Under the pieces are notes generated by a model. That model worked only from the letters and a program-made list of their open reading frames with translations. It was not told where the DNA came from and made no database searches. Below, piece after piece: positions 1-9,380 of a stretch of DNA of 17,211 nucleotides. The position numbers and the translations under genes were made by a program. The number at the start of each line of letters is the position of its first letter. The stretch's first letter is position 1. The DNA lies in the NCBI GenBank assembly GCA_028565635.1, contig JAOXYB010021537.1, forward strand, positions 1-17,211, read 5' to 3'. This DNA is from Phoronis ovalis. Lineage: Eukaryota; Phoronida; Phoronidae.

Positions 1-404
1 ATATCACGTTTGTGGTGCATACTTTAAAATAAGCATTTAAGTTTATATTTATCTCATGATTTTTACACCTTGACCAACGTACATCAACCATGCAGTACGT
101 ACTATCCAATCACCAACATTACAAAATAAACACTAATCACTTGCTGGTAAATTTTGTTGTGCTTTGACATTTAGATGCTAACCTAGCTTACCTGTTGCGG
201 ACATCCTGTCCTTTTGTGTGTTTATGCAGTATGCTAAATATTTGCATACAGAATGGGTGCCATATAAATAGCAAGTGCATTACGAGAAACTAACAATTAG
301 GCCAGAAACATTAATGTGATTAAATTTCATTTTCACTTTCATCATCATTAATCACAATTTTCAGTATCAAAAGTGCATGAACAAATTAAAATAAGTATTG
401 TAAT

Positions 405-914
405 GTATTTTCTCTAATAATCGCCCCTAGTACTATAATAATCAGCCCTCTCAAATAATCGCCCTGAGGCAATAATCTTAAAACTGTGAATTAATGCAAA
501 TATTTTTAAGCTATTACATTTTAATACATGGTCATGGATAGTTGATTAAAAATGTTTTCTGGATGAGTAACAGTAGTATTTCCCCACATTTTCTTTACAA
601 AGCTTTTCAGCTCGTTTAGAATAGTAGTTGTTATAGTAATTTTGAAAGAAGTAAATTAAATAGAACTTATTGTTTGCTCAAGATATACATGTGCTTTATT
701 GCCTTAGCTTTACAACCAGAATTTCGGTTGTGTAAGCTGACTTATTGATAAGCTAGAAGTCTCCAAAATCTTCTTTATATACATTGCAAAAAAGGTATGC
801 AAAAAATTCTTCATTCCAAGAGTATAAAAAATCAATAATTTCCCGCTTTCAAATCGTCCCCCTTGGAAACATTTTTTAAAAATAATCGCCCAGGGCGATT
901 ATTTAAAAAAATAC
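405..914. mobile_element. MITE-like element, copy 1
   Basis: About 510 bases, no coding capacity. The left end GTATTTTCTCTAATAATCGC is mirrored, degraded, by GGGCGATTATTTAAAAAAAT at the right end. Several AATAATCGCCC motifs lie near both ends, and a 12-base-arm palindrome sits at 880-904. The internal segment 573-590 is the reverse complement of 10585-10602 with one mismatch, so this is the same family as the copy at 10188-10806, in opposite orientation. The superfamily is not recognised. Confidence 0.72.
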
Positions 915-1190
915 AATATTCAATTTCAGATAGTGAAAAATTATTGTTAATAAATAATGATAAATGGTGTCTTCCTTTAATTGCTTTATCATAGCATGAA
1001 AGGTTTGCAATTTGAATTGTAGACTATGTTCTGATAGATTAAACATCAAAATATCGGACAAATCCTTCTGGCGACTATCCAAATCACACCAACAGCATGT
1101 CGACAATATACATGTTGCTTCATTCTTTCTAGGGGGGTTTGGAGGCATGCTTCCCAATGAAAAAATTAATATTATTTTAATGCATTTTTG

Positions 1191-1460
1191 TGCCATATTG
1201 GACTTAATCCTGGTCAAAATTTCATTTAACTGCACTTTGAGCTATATACAAAGATTAATATCAAAAATTCGGACCCGCATTTGACCCACATTTCAAGGTC
1301 ATTCTAAAATGTCACCTAGCTTAGTGAATCTAACTTCGAATCATCTTTCCCACAACTGACGTAAAGTGAAGGAACAAACATGCCCACCAGTTGGCCATAT
1401 TGGAAGTAGTCAAGGTCAAAATTATAACCAACCTGCACTTTGTGCTATATTTATGCTGTG
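1191..1460. repeat. Degenerate direct repeat, about 200-base period
   Basis: The segment from 1191 (GCCATATTGGACTTA...GGTCAAAATT...CTGCACTTTGAGCTATAT) recurs from 1392 (GCCATATTGGAAGTA...GGTCAAAATT...CTGCACTTTGTGCTATAT). Open frames across it are not conserved between units, so it is non-coding repeat DNA. Confidence 0.6.
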
Positions 1461-2669
1461 CCAACTATAAAGCTGATCGGAGAAAACTGTAGCTGAAGTC
1501 ACAAGAAAAAGAAAGTGTTATGCCGATGACGACATCCACGCATATATCACGACTATATGCTCTTTTCACTATGCGAGATGGTCATAAAAACCAATAACAG
1601 GATAAACATCATATGTGATCTCAAAGATACAAAAAATTCAAACATTAATTGTCTGATTGCCATAAATTTATTATCTAAAGATATACATAATCTAACACAA
1701 GCGGAGTGGCGATATGAAATGCAACATTCTAATAACTAATACATTTTTAATGAGTATGCTACTAATTAAAAGACATTATTTGACATCACATAAAATTGTA
1801 AGATTTCTACTTTCAGTATAGAAATAAATACACATCACATACTTTAATTGTTAACAATCCGAATTTCACTTGCTACAAAAATGAAAAGAGAACTCAAGAC
1901 ATTGCCTGGAAGACAATGGTATCTTTAGCTGTTGTTCAATGTCAAATGTCTATAGTTTTCTTTCTGTTTTTCTCATCTACCAACCGGTATCACAAAAATT
2001 ACAATAAAAGTTCACTTTTATTATGTAGTTGTCATGGGTAGTTTGATTTTTTATCTTCGGTTTCATATCAAATAACAATAAATTTTAATTTGGCATCATA
2101 TCAAATAAGAATAGCATGCAATAATTATGATCACAACAATTTGGAATACAATTTATTGCGGTCTGAAAAATGCTCTGCAGCATAAGCAGTAGACATAGTT
2201 TATGAATTACTATAATAAATAATAATTTGCTCAAGTTGCTCCAAAATTTACATGGGGATCAGACTAGACAACTTTTATGTTTTTCTTATGAGCATGAGTT
2301 AAATATCATAATATTTATCATTATTTTTAATGTAATATAAAATCTATACGTAGGTGGTACAGTACGACAAAAAATGCCGTCCTAGACCACCATATCACTG
2401 GGGGTTTTTTCCAAACAGTCCTAATGTAACTGTGTAAATATACAAACAGAAATTTATCAACATTTACTTTCTGACAATATACATCAAAAAATGCTAAATA
2501 CATACTAAACTTTCATCAGGATAATAATCCATAATTATTAAATATGATTACATCACACAACTATAATGCAAAAAGTTTACAAAATTTGACACTTCATCTT
2601 CAAGAAACCTTCATCAGTCGAATGAACAAGTGTTGCATCACAAAATCAGAGAGGCTTATTTACAATGTA

Positions 2670-2675
2670 TTTATT
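2670..2675 (-). terminator. First canonical AATAAA downstream of gene A
   Basis: Scanning minus-strand sequence downstream of the gene A stop, this is the first AATAAA, about 890 bases away. A minor variant AATATA at 3494-3489, about 75 bases from the stop, would give a 3' UTR as short as gene B's; the sequence alone does not decide between them. Confidence 0.25.
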
Positions 2676-3452
2676 CATGTGATAAATAAATTTTCTGAGT
2701 TCAGCTAATTGCTTTAAAAATATTTTTTACAGCAAGAATTATGTATGATTTCTGTAAAAAATAAGTTATAATTTCAATTTAGCATTTGCACTATTATATG
2801 CAATGCATATATGACATATTATAAAAACAAGGTATAGAGTACATGCTGGGGCACTAGTGCCTATTATAACCTTGATTTCAAAAGGACATGTATAAAAGGT
2901 TGACTGTTAGGTTACTCAAAATTAATCAGAAACATTCCAAATGTTATATAACAATTGGGCAATTTTGTTGATTTGCAAAATCATTATGGACAAACAGACA
3001 CACAAGATATAAGGCATGTATCTATTGTTTACAAAAATAATCATTAAAAATGGTTAGTTTCGAAATTTTAAAATGTAAGGAAGATTCTAGATTCTACTAG
3101 TACAATGCAAATTCCTTACTTTAAATTTAACCCTAAGAAGCAGTTGTTATCATAGCAGATGGTTCAAATCACTTTGTCTTGGTTTGGCCTGATACCAGAT
3201 GTTTCACATCAATTGCAAAGTTGTTATCAGGTTACATAGCAACATATAAACAAACCAGCCTTCTAAATTAGTCTTTTTTTTTCTTTAAAAACAATTAGGT
3301 TATGTGCCATAAAAAAAAACTGACAAAGATTGTTTACATGTTATGAAAGTTCGCATCTATAGAAAATATCAAATTCATACGAATAAAAATAAACAACTTA
3401 TTTACATTCAAAAGTTCTACCGCAACTCCATTTCAAAAGAGATGATACCATA

Positions 3453-3470
3453 TAGTGCCTATAGGCACTA
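3453..3470. repeat. 18-base perfect palindrome downstream of gene A
   Basis: TAGTGCCTATAGGCACTA reads the same on both strands, about 100 bases past the gene A stop, so it would form a hairpin in a 3' UTR. A related 12-base palindrome, GGCACTAGTGCC, lies at 2850-2861. Confidence 0.75.
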
Positions 3471-3567
3471 AAAAAGCAGCTGCTATAATATATTAAGCTC
3501 ATAATTTGCATTAGTTACTACTAATTAAAATGAAAGCAAAATTCTACACACATTTGCGCCAGTTTTG

Positions 3568-3774
3568 TTAAGCCACTGTCCACAGGCAGTAAGCTACAAT
3601 ATTGCAAGCTATTACATCAGCAACGGCACTAAAGTGAGTAGGAGGAATCAGTTTCTTTCCATTTTTCTGGAAACCTAAGATTACCAAAACTGTCTGACCA
3701 GGATTGGGTGCAGAATACAGTTTATCCACAGATGAGCTTACTATTTCGGGTTTCTTACTAGATGCTTGATTTAA
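3568..3774 (-). CDS. GSDME: Gene A last coding exon 9 (residues 395-462, stop)
   Basis: Acceptor GTTGTAG, phase 0; stop TAA at 3570-3568. Encodes 68 residues, exactly as in gene B exon 9, and 28 of the 68 align as identical without gaps, including the closing helix (CNIVAYCLW here, CYIVAHCLW in B). The intron to exon 8 (3775-4221, 447 bases) has no recognised element. Confidence 0.92.
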   Translation of the reverse strand, partial: LNQASSKKPEIVSSSVDKLYSAPNPGQTVLVILGFQKNGKKLIPPTHFSAVADVIACNIVAYCLWTVA

Positions 3775-6700
3775 CTACAACATAAGAAACAACCAATCAT
3801 TTTGCTTTAAACAATATTCACATTGTGAAAAATCAATCTGTTGTAAATACATCCAAATAAATCGTACAATTAAACACATCAAAGATTTACATGATGTTTA
3901 GTATAAGATGATATGGTACGCCCCAGGAACCTCTTCTGAACAGTTTTGGTGATATTGAAACTTTTTAACAATTGAACTTGAAGATGTATTCCTGTCCAAG
4001 CCTGACCATAAGGCACACTTACTATTAATTGTAGTTACTTATTTTTTTTTATTTACTCTTATTACTAGAATTACTAGAAATACTAATTTTGATTGATTGA
4101 CACGTGGCCAAATTATTGGAAATTCAAATAAGATTGGCATGAAAATAGAGATGAAATGTGAGTAATTCCAGAACCTCATAGTTCAATCTCACACAGTTTC
4201 ATCAATTTAAATAATACATACCACACTCAATAAAGCGTATCCAATTTTACTATCACATTGAGACAAAGCTAAGATGACCTCATCATCAAGTTCTTTCAAT
4301 CCATCAAACAAATATGATCCAGAGTCAAGCACAGGGGAGGGGACATTAGGTGCATGAAATGTCCCACTCTACAAAAGAAAAACATATCATACATAAATGG
4401 GAACAATTTCATATTTTCTAAATACCTATACAATTTACAAAGGGTATACAACTACAAGTTTAAAGTATGACAGCCATAACTAACATTTGCAAAAGACTTC
4501 GTATAATTAATGTGGCAAAGAAAGTGGTTCTAAGAAACAGATCTAAAAGTTTTGCTCTTTACTTAGTTCATACTGGCAACGTCAAGCCACAGTATCACTG
4601 TACTATGAAATTATCTATGAAAGCAATGTTGTACCTTTATTTTGAATCCAAAGTACTGCAAGAATGTGGTAGCTGTATCATAGTTTTCCTGAATAAATGG
4701 ATCCGTTTTTGCATTTTCACTTTTAGCTGGTTTATTAGCTTTTGAATGTATACGAACCTGATGAAAATAATTTATAAAAGTTTTGAAAAATATTCAACTT
4801 CACATGCATTATGTTTAGTTAACATACGGCATTTCAACACGCAAATTCTTTATACAAACTGGTCAGTCTTGTACTGCAGAAACTTTTTTGTTTCTTTTTA
4901 CAAATCTGTAGAACATTATACTCAACTTCTTTATAAAAAATTGATTTTCCAGTTAAAAATTAAATAGAATTTATAAAACACATTTTTTGTTTAAAAAAAT
5001 AGTAACTTAAAGACAGAATTCTTTGCTTTTAGCTTTTAATTATACAAAACCTTGTTATTGCCTTGAAAATAATATAAAATTAAAAACATACAAGCTTTAA
5101 AATTACAGTGCAAATTTTTACCAATTTTTTCAAAGCAGGAATCATGGTAGGTTTTTTTAGTACATTCTGTAATGCTGTAATGAATCCAGTCCTGTCATTC
5201 AGATAGATCAATGACTGTAATTCAGTGGCTAGTCCACAACTTCCTAAAAAACAAATGGGAAGACTGTAAGTAAATGTCTCATATTTATTGTAACTTATCG
5301 TAATGAATGCCCTCATACACAGCAGTCAACTCTCAGGTCAGCTAACATAAGGATACAAGTGATGTAACCGTAGTACAGGCCGAATTATCTGTCCCTGCAA
5401 TACAGACTGGTCTGGCCGTGCTGGATGTAGTTCTGTCCCTGGGGGTACTGGCCGTATTTTTAGACAGACATGTGCAGCCCAAACTCAAAATATCCACCCA
5501 TTTTCAGGGATTTTGGTCTCGAAAATGGACCTATTTCTTACAGTTTTCTGTCACAACAGGACCCATTTTTAAGGTTTTTTGGAAAAAATATTGCTAACTT
5601 TAAATAAAATCGTGAAAAAGTGACCCATTTTTAGGGATTCTGTTGAAAAGTGGACCCATTTTTAGGGACATTTCTGTTATAAGTGGACCCATTTTGTGTC
5701 CTTACGTCAGCTAGGACTGAGAGACTTGTTTTCCAGTATTGTTTTCAATAGATACTGCCCAGTATCCTAGTAAGAAATGATGGCAATTTGATACGGTATG
5801 CAATTACAGTTAAACAAAATTTGCTCACTGACACTGATTTTAAGGAAACATTTGCTGGTTAGCTTCACTCATAAATGCACAGTGATAACACTTTTATAAT
5901 GTACAACAATATCATGACTTAACATAATGATTTGAATTTTTTTTTAAATCACAAGCAACATATCCGACAGTGAAAAATTTATCATTTAAGCAGATTAATT
6001 TTGTTTTACAAATTTTTCAACATTATTACCAGTAGATGGCGATTTCGGTGAAGCCGTTTCAGGCATTTTAGGTAGTACACCATCAAGTACATCAAAACCT
6101 CCTTTTGTCCCAGGTGCAACCATCAGTTTCATTTTTCCATTTTCAGTAACCATGATCTCGACAATTTCATAGGCAAGAGGAGTATCTTTTGGAATTATGA
6201 ATGTTTTATCTACTTTATCTTCCATTTCTCCACCAACATCTGCATTAACTACCTTATAAAAAAATTAAAAAGATATATTAATATATTTTTTTTAATATCT
6301 TTTTCGCAATTTTACTAGCTTCCCTTAGTCAATTTATATAGAATATGATAGCTTACTATCAACATACCTGTCAAGTCGACAGAGACTGAGCAGGAAGTTC
6401 TGTATATTCAGACAATTTTCTGTTGAAAATGAGCTACAAAGCGGGAGTCTCATGTTCATAATGAGACAAGACATCTATGCTACTGCAATCAATCAGTGCA
6501 AAGATCTAATGTTACCATCATCACCAGCAGTCAACATTGATAACTTTAAAGCCCAACGTGGGTTGAAATAGCTAATTTGTTACATGATCTGTTGTGGTTG
6601 AGCTCAGGTATAAAAGGGCTCAGTGCAGCTGAATACGGGTATGTCAAGTAGACACATTGCTTTCTCAAGTAAGCGCCACTATATTTTGTTAAATTTACAT

Positions 6701-8650
6701 GGTATACATATTTTTTCTAGAAAATAAAGCTGTGACATTTAACTATTCATTGTTTGTAATGTACTTGAAAATAGCATGAGAAGACTTTGGAGAAATTACT
6801 GTGTTATTTGCCATATAATTACAAGTGAGCCTAGTAGTGCATTCACTGCCTGGCTGATATGCCTCAGCTGGTTTTATGTCGCTCTTATAATATTGCTTCT
6901 ATATACAATTCTGGCTCTGCATATATTTGATGCCGCAGCGTATGTTGAAAGCATATAATTATATGCATTTTTGAATACATTTTTGATTATCGATGTGTAT
7001 AAGAACTCATTTTGTGAACTGAGATCCCTTTACCAACCCTTGTCAAAAATAGACTATTCAGGTGCCAATTAAGAGCATTGTAGTATGTTATGTAAGAAGA
7101 GCACTGTAAAACAGTCAAGCTTAGACTTAAATGAGACTGAATCTGAGAAAAAATTAAGTATCTTTACCGGCTGTGCAATAGTGACCTTCTCCTCGTCTGA
7201 CACTTTCCAATCAACTGTAACATGCAAAGTGCTGCTTTGCGACGTAACAGCAGAGCCAATGACCACACAAAGAACATGACGACTATCATCTACCACTTGT
7301 TGTAAAAGCGGATGTTTCATATTTAGTTCTCTGGACAAGGAAAAAAACCTCTCAGATACAGTGGTTTTAATCTATACTAATATAATTATATACTTTATGG
7401 CAATTTAAAAAATTCTACTTGCAACAACGCACTCTTAGGCATCAAGCCAGTAGGGTTTAGCACGAGTGGTATATGGGAAACATATTTTGGCACAAATGTG
7501 TGGATGAAAGAAAATAGCATGCCACTGTATCAAAGCAAGTTTAATACCTTGTTTTGATCTTATCAAGCAGCTCTTGATCATCAATTTCTTTTCTCAGGAC
7601 ATCACCAAGTTTTGCATTAATGGCGACTTTATCTGATCCCTTCATTTCAACATCCAAGACAGACTTTAACTGAGCTCCTTATGTAAAATGTATAAAAAGA
7701 ATACAAAAATGAAATAACTCAACATTTAAAAAACATAAGTTTGACGTACTACTTTCTGAGTGCATTAATCTCATTGTGACTTATCTGACATGCCTGTTTT
7801 CAGAAAGGTACCTTATTTACAATAGTTTTTTCTCTCACACAACAGTATATGACCTAGGAATAGCAATTTTTAATATATTTTAGGACGGGATTCATAGCAT
7901 CATTTTTGAATGAGGGTGTGTTTTCAAATCTGATCATGATATGACAACAAATTCCAATAATAATATCAGAAGAGATTTGTTACATAGATAAAATGCACTT
8001 CGAATTATAGGCCACCCCTTTATGCCAAATATCTCTCAAATTATGGTAACCAAATCTGCCATTACAACACACTAATAGTTACCTATATGACCCTCCATTG
8101 AGAATACAGATGTTCTATTGTATGTCACAAGAGGTTTTGTGTTTACAGTTATTCCAAGATCAGTTATATCTTTGAGCAATTCATTCAGTGTGAAGTCTCT
8201 TGGAATATATTTCTTCTTCTGCCATAACCAGCGTCTGAAATACAATAAGTATTATCTGTAATAATAATTTATTAAAACAGATTACTATAACGTCTGTAAA
8301 ACACATCTCATCTGGCAAGATTGGTAGACTTGCTGTTTATTTTACTATTAGAACAAATAAATGACATCTACTTGTTTTTCTTGACAACAATATTTAAATA
8401 CATTAAATACTTATTTTTCTTGAAGGCAATAATTAAAGATATTAAGAATCTAAAATCTTTGGATGTTTCTTAACTATTTAAAAGTATTTGCACTTGAACA
8501 ACTAGAGTGCAAATAAAATAAGACCTACCTATTCTTCTTGATGACAATTCCTAAAGGTTGACAGTGGGCAGCTGATGCAAGACTTGGAACAGGTTGGTAA
8601 ATGTCTCGACCAACAGATTTCACAAAACGATCCACAGTTCCTTCAAACAT
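3568..8650 (-). CDS. GSDME: Gasdermin A-copy: complete nine-exon GSDME-like gene, 462 aa
   Basis: Gasdermins are cytosolic pore-forming proteins: protease cleavage frees the N-terminal domain to oligomerise in membranes and cause lytic death. Nine coding exons on the minus strand, all bounded by GT-AG, join in frame (8650-8529, 8234-8083, 7677-7548, 7330-7168, 6252-6030, 5243-5122, 4757-4635, 4368-4222, 3774-3568). Seen: N-terminal Met-Phe start, aromatic/basic stretch KKNRRWLWQKKKY (residues 38-50), HPLLQQVVDD (141-150), IPKDTPLAYE (209-218) and GGF (240-242), all resembling the gasdermin N-terminal domain; a linker of about 20 residues; then a helical C-terminal domain (about 264-462) of the inhibitory type. 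DVLD (243-246) before Gly is a caspase-3/7-type site. Length is close to vertebrate GSDME (about 500 aa), and the long C-terminal domain argues against pejvakin. Family assignment is firm; one-to-one orthology with GSDME is inferred. A paralogue lies upstream in the same orientation. Confidence 0.93.
4222..4368 (-). CDS. GSDME: Gene A coding exon 8 (residues 346-394)
   Basis: Acceptor TTTTGTAG and donor GTATGT, phase 0 at both ends. The core GSYLFDGLKELDDEVILAL is nearly the same in gene B exon 8 (GSYLFDGLNELDDDVILSL), so it is the most conserved C-terminal-domain block between the copies and a likely inhibitory-interface or structural helix (inference). Confidence 0.92.
4635..4757 (-). CDS. 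GSDME: Gene A coding exon 7 (residues 305-345)
   Basis: Bounded by TCATCAG and GTACAA, phase 0 at both ends. Starts VRIHSKANKPAKSENAKTDP and ends TATTFLQYFGFKIK. Similarity to gene B exon 7 is weaker than for neighbouring exons, but order, phase and length (123 versus 120 bases) agree. The intron to exon 6 (4758-5121) is AT-rich and holds nothing I can name. Confidence 0.82.
5122..5243 (-). CDS. GSDME: Gene A coding exon 6: start of C-terminal domain (residues 264-304)
   Basis: Acceptor AG at 5245-5244 completes a Gly codon; donor GTAAAA after TTG gives phase 0. Encodes ATELQSLIYLNDRTGFITAL then QNVLKKPTMIPALKKL, helical and aligning with gene B exon 6 (LLRVLKQPKIVKATRKI). The upstream intron (5244-6029) contains the ACCCATTTTTAGGGA repeats. 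Confidence 0.85.
5389..5700. repeat. Interspersed ACCCATTTTTAGGGA repeat in gene A intron 5
   Basis: Five degenerate units of GGACCCATTTTTAGGGA occur near 5494, 5560, 5622, 5653 and 5685, at uneven 30-65 base spacing. Just before them CTGTCCCTG is repeated (5389-5397 and 5433-5441) along with TGGCCGT. The block is more GC-rich than its surroundings, like an inserted minisatellite. Confidence 0.6.
6030..6252 (-). CDS. GSDME: Gene A coding exon 5: end of pore domain plus linker (residues 190-263)
   Basis: Acceptor AG at 6254-6253, phase 0 in; ends after ACTG before donor GTAATA, phase 1 out, the same phase as gene B exon 5. Encodes FIIPKDTPLAYEIVEIMV, then APGTKGGF and at once DVLD-Gly (243-247), a consensus caspase-3/7 motif. 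The remaining linker is Pro/Ser-rich (KMPETASPKSPST). Reading through the donor instead would reach a stop at 5995, which would remove the C-terminal domain. Confidence 0.9.
6253..7167 (-). other. Gene A intron 4 (915 bases)
   Basis: Non-coding interval between exons 4 and 5. It includes a 60-codon plus-strand open frame (6776-6958) with a hydrophobic stretch, but no splice, family or expression cue supports it. No clear element boundaries were found. Confidence 0.8.
7168..7330 (-). CDS. GSDME: Gene A coding exon 4 (residues 135-189)
   Basis: Begins after AG at 7332-7331, ends phase 0 before GTAAAG. Contains HPLLQQVVDDSRHVLCVV, among the most recognisable gasdermin N-domain segments, then GSAVTSQSSTLHVTVDW and a charged stretch ending AQP. 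The matching part of gene B is the exon at the right edge of the window. Confidence 0.93.
7548..7677 (-). CDS. GSDME: Gene A coding exon 3 (residues 92-134)
   Basis: Acceptor AG at 7679-7678 and donor GTATTA at 7547-7542 keep the frame (phase 1 in, phase 2 out). Encodes GAQLKSVLDVEMKGSDKVA and on to LGDVLRKEIDDQELLDKIKT. It fits the position where membrane-inserting hairpin strands lie in characterised gasdermins (family knowledge; not proven here). The following intron is short (217 bases). Confidence 0.9.
8083..8234 (-). CDS. GSDME: Gene A coding exon 2 (residues 41-91)
   Basis: Follows acceptor AG at 8236-8235. Completes Arg41 and begins RWLWQKKKYIPRDFTLNELL, an aromatic and lysine-rich stretch aligning with the N-terminal gasdermin beta strands and a plausible acidic-lipid contact. 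Ends one base into Gly92 before donor GTAACT. The next intron (7678-8082, 405 bases) is AT-rich with no feature I can name. Confidence 0.92.
8366..8438. repeat. Two tandem 39-base units resembling the end of gene A exon 1
   Basis: Units starting at 8366 and 8405 match each other, and match 8523-8556 (the last bases of exon 1 plus its donor) at 24 and 25 of 34 positions by hand. On the minus strand they would read LNIVVKKNK and LIIAFKKNK beside the exon's LGIVIKKNR, each followed by a GT. They look like decayed partial exon copies; AT richness makes part of the match expected by chance. Confidence 0.4.
8529..8650 (-). CDS. GSDME: Gene A coding exon 1 (residues 1-40, plus part of 41)
   Basis: ATG at 8650-8648 is chosen because it opens the conserved Met-Phe start of gasdermins and because TAA is the nearest upstream in-frame codon of note in the genomic sequence. 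The exon encodes the first amphipathic helix region (MFEGTVDRFVKSVGRDI) and ends ...IVIKKN plus AG, phase 2, before donor GTAGGT (8528-8523). The following intron (8235-8528) contains two degraded look-alikes of the end of this exon. Confidence 0.9.
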
Positions 8651-8654
8651 GTCT

Positions 8655-8664
8655 AGTGGTCCTA
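8655..8664 (-). promoter_or_regulatory. Probable 3' splice site just upstream of the gene A start codon
   Basis: The minus strand reads TTTCTATTTAG then GACCACTAGAC then ATG. A pyrimidine-rich AG 11 bases before the start codon suggests a non-coding leader exon (as vertebrate GSDME genes have) or a trans-spliced leader acceptor. Strong donor motifs (GTAAGT) on the same strand lie at 8813-8808 and 11510-11505. Confidence 0.5.
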
Positions 8665-9000
8665 AATAGAAATCTTATTGTTCCAGGTCACAATGGCTAC
8701 TTTAATCTGAATTTATAACAGATATTAATTAAATCATACACAGGACTGTATTTGTTAGATGATTTGACTTTGTTCTGCAAAGTAGACACTAGCTAGTACT
8801 TACGAGAAAGATGTATTAGCAATCCATAATTTTTTTCTCTAAATCTCAGCTTAATTATTGGTGTGTGTATCCTGTTTTACATGCAATCCAAAAAGTAGTT
8901 GACACCACTTAATTGCATTTAAAACCAGGTTCTGTGCAGAATAATCAAATCTAGAAAACTTTTACATTAAAGGTCCCACATTATTTAAAACAGTTTTAAC

Positions 9001-9380
9001 TTAAGAGTAGTCCTGCATGCAGGACTCCTGCTATGGACAGCATACAGCTTTTTCTGCAGGAGTCTTGACCGGTTCCTATCTCAATTGGGCCGAAGTTCGA
9101 CTAGCCTTCATGCATGCGCAATAGCAAATATCCATGCAATGGATGAACAGACTTTCAAAAGTGCATATTGCATTTTATGTTGATCTGTTGTCGAAGTTTT
9201 AAGTTATCCAGATACGATACAATAAGAAGCGGAAGACTCAAGGCAGAAGCAAAAATTTGGGTGGAATTCATTTATTTAATTAAGAAAGCAAGTGTTTTCA
9301 AACTTCGGCCCATTTGAGATAGGAGGCGGTCAAGGCTCGTACAGACAAGCTGTAGGCTGTCCATAGTAGGACTAATTTAA
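9001..9380. mobile_element. Foldback element between the two genes
   Basis: Two arms of about 67 bases (9031-9097 and 9301-9366) are imperfect reverse complements, sharing CTATGGACAG, CTTGACC, CCTATCTCAA and GGGCCGAAGTT. Outer TAGTCCT/AGGACTA extends the pairing. The left end also contains an 18-base perfect palindrome (9009-9026). It lies 350-730 bases upstream of the gene A start codon, within its likely leader or promoter region. Confidence 0.72.

Larger units (their letters stand above)
1..3567. other. 3' flank of gene A, no gene seen
   Basis: Apart from the MITE-like copy, the 200-base-period repeat, a short CATATCAAATAA direct repeat near 2066 and 2097, and the palindromes, this is AT-rich DNA with stops in all frames. 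Part of it must be gene A's 3' UTR. I looked for further gasdermin exons on the minus strand and found none. Confidence 0.7.

Noticed and set aside
1012-1284. 90-codon plus-strand frame and an opposite 110-codon frame (903-1235)
   Set aside because: They lie across the end of the MITE-like element and the degenerate direct repeat; neither frame persists in the second repeat unit.
2351-2396. Possible hairpin with GGTGGT / ACCACC arms
   Set aside because: Only six contiguous pairs with mismatches beyond; too weak to call.
4467-4967. Two adjacent plus-strand frames of 92 and 73 codons
   Set aside because: They overlap gene A exon 7 on the opposite strand and surrounding introns; no family features.
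6776-6958. 60-codon plus-strand frame with a hydrophobic, membrane-like stretch
   Set aside because: It is antisense within gene A intron 4, has no recognisable family or partner exon, and is of chance length for this AT-rich DNA.
7069-7338. Extended single-exon reading of the exon 4 region, plus its antisense frame 7085-7279
   Set aside because: Residues past the GTAAAG donor at 7167 lose gasdermin similarity and terminate; the spliced reading continues the family alignment.
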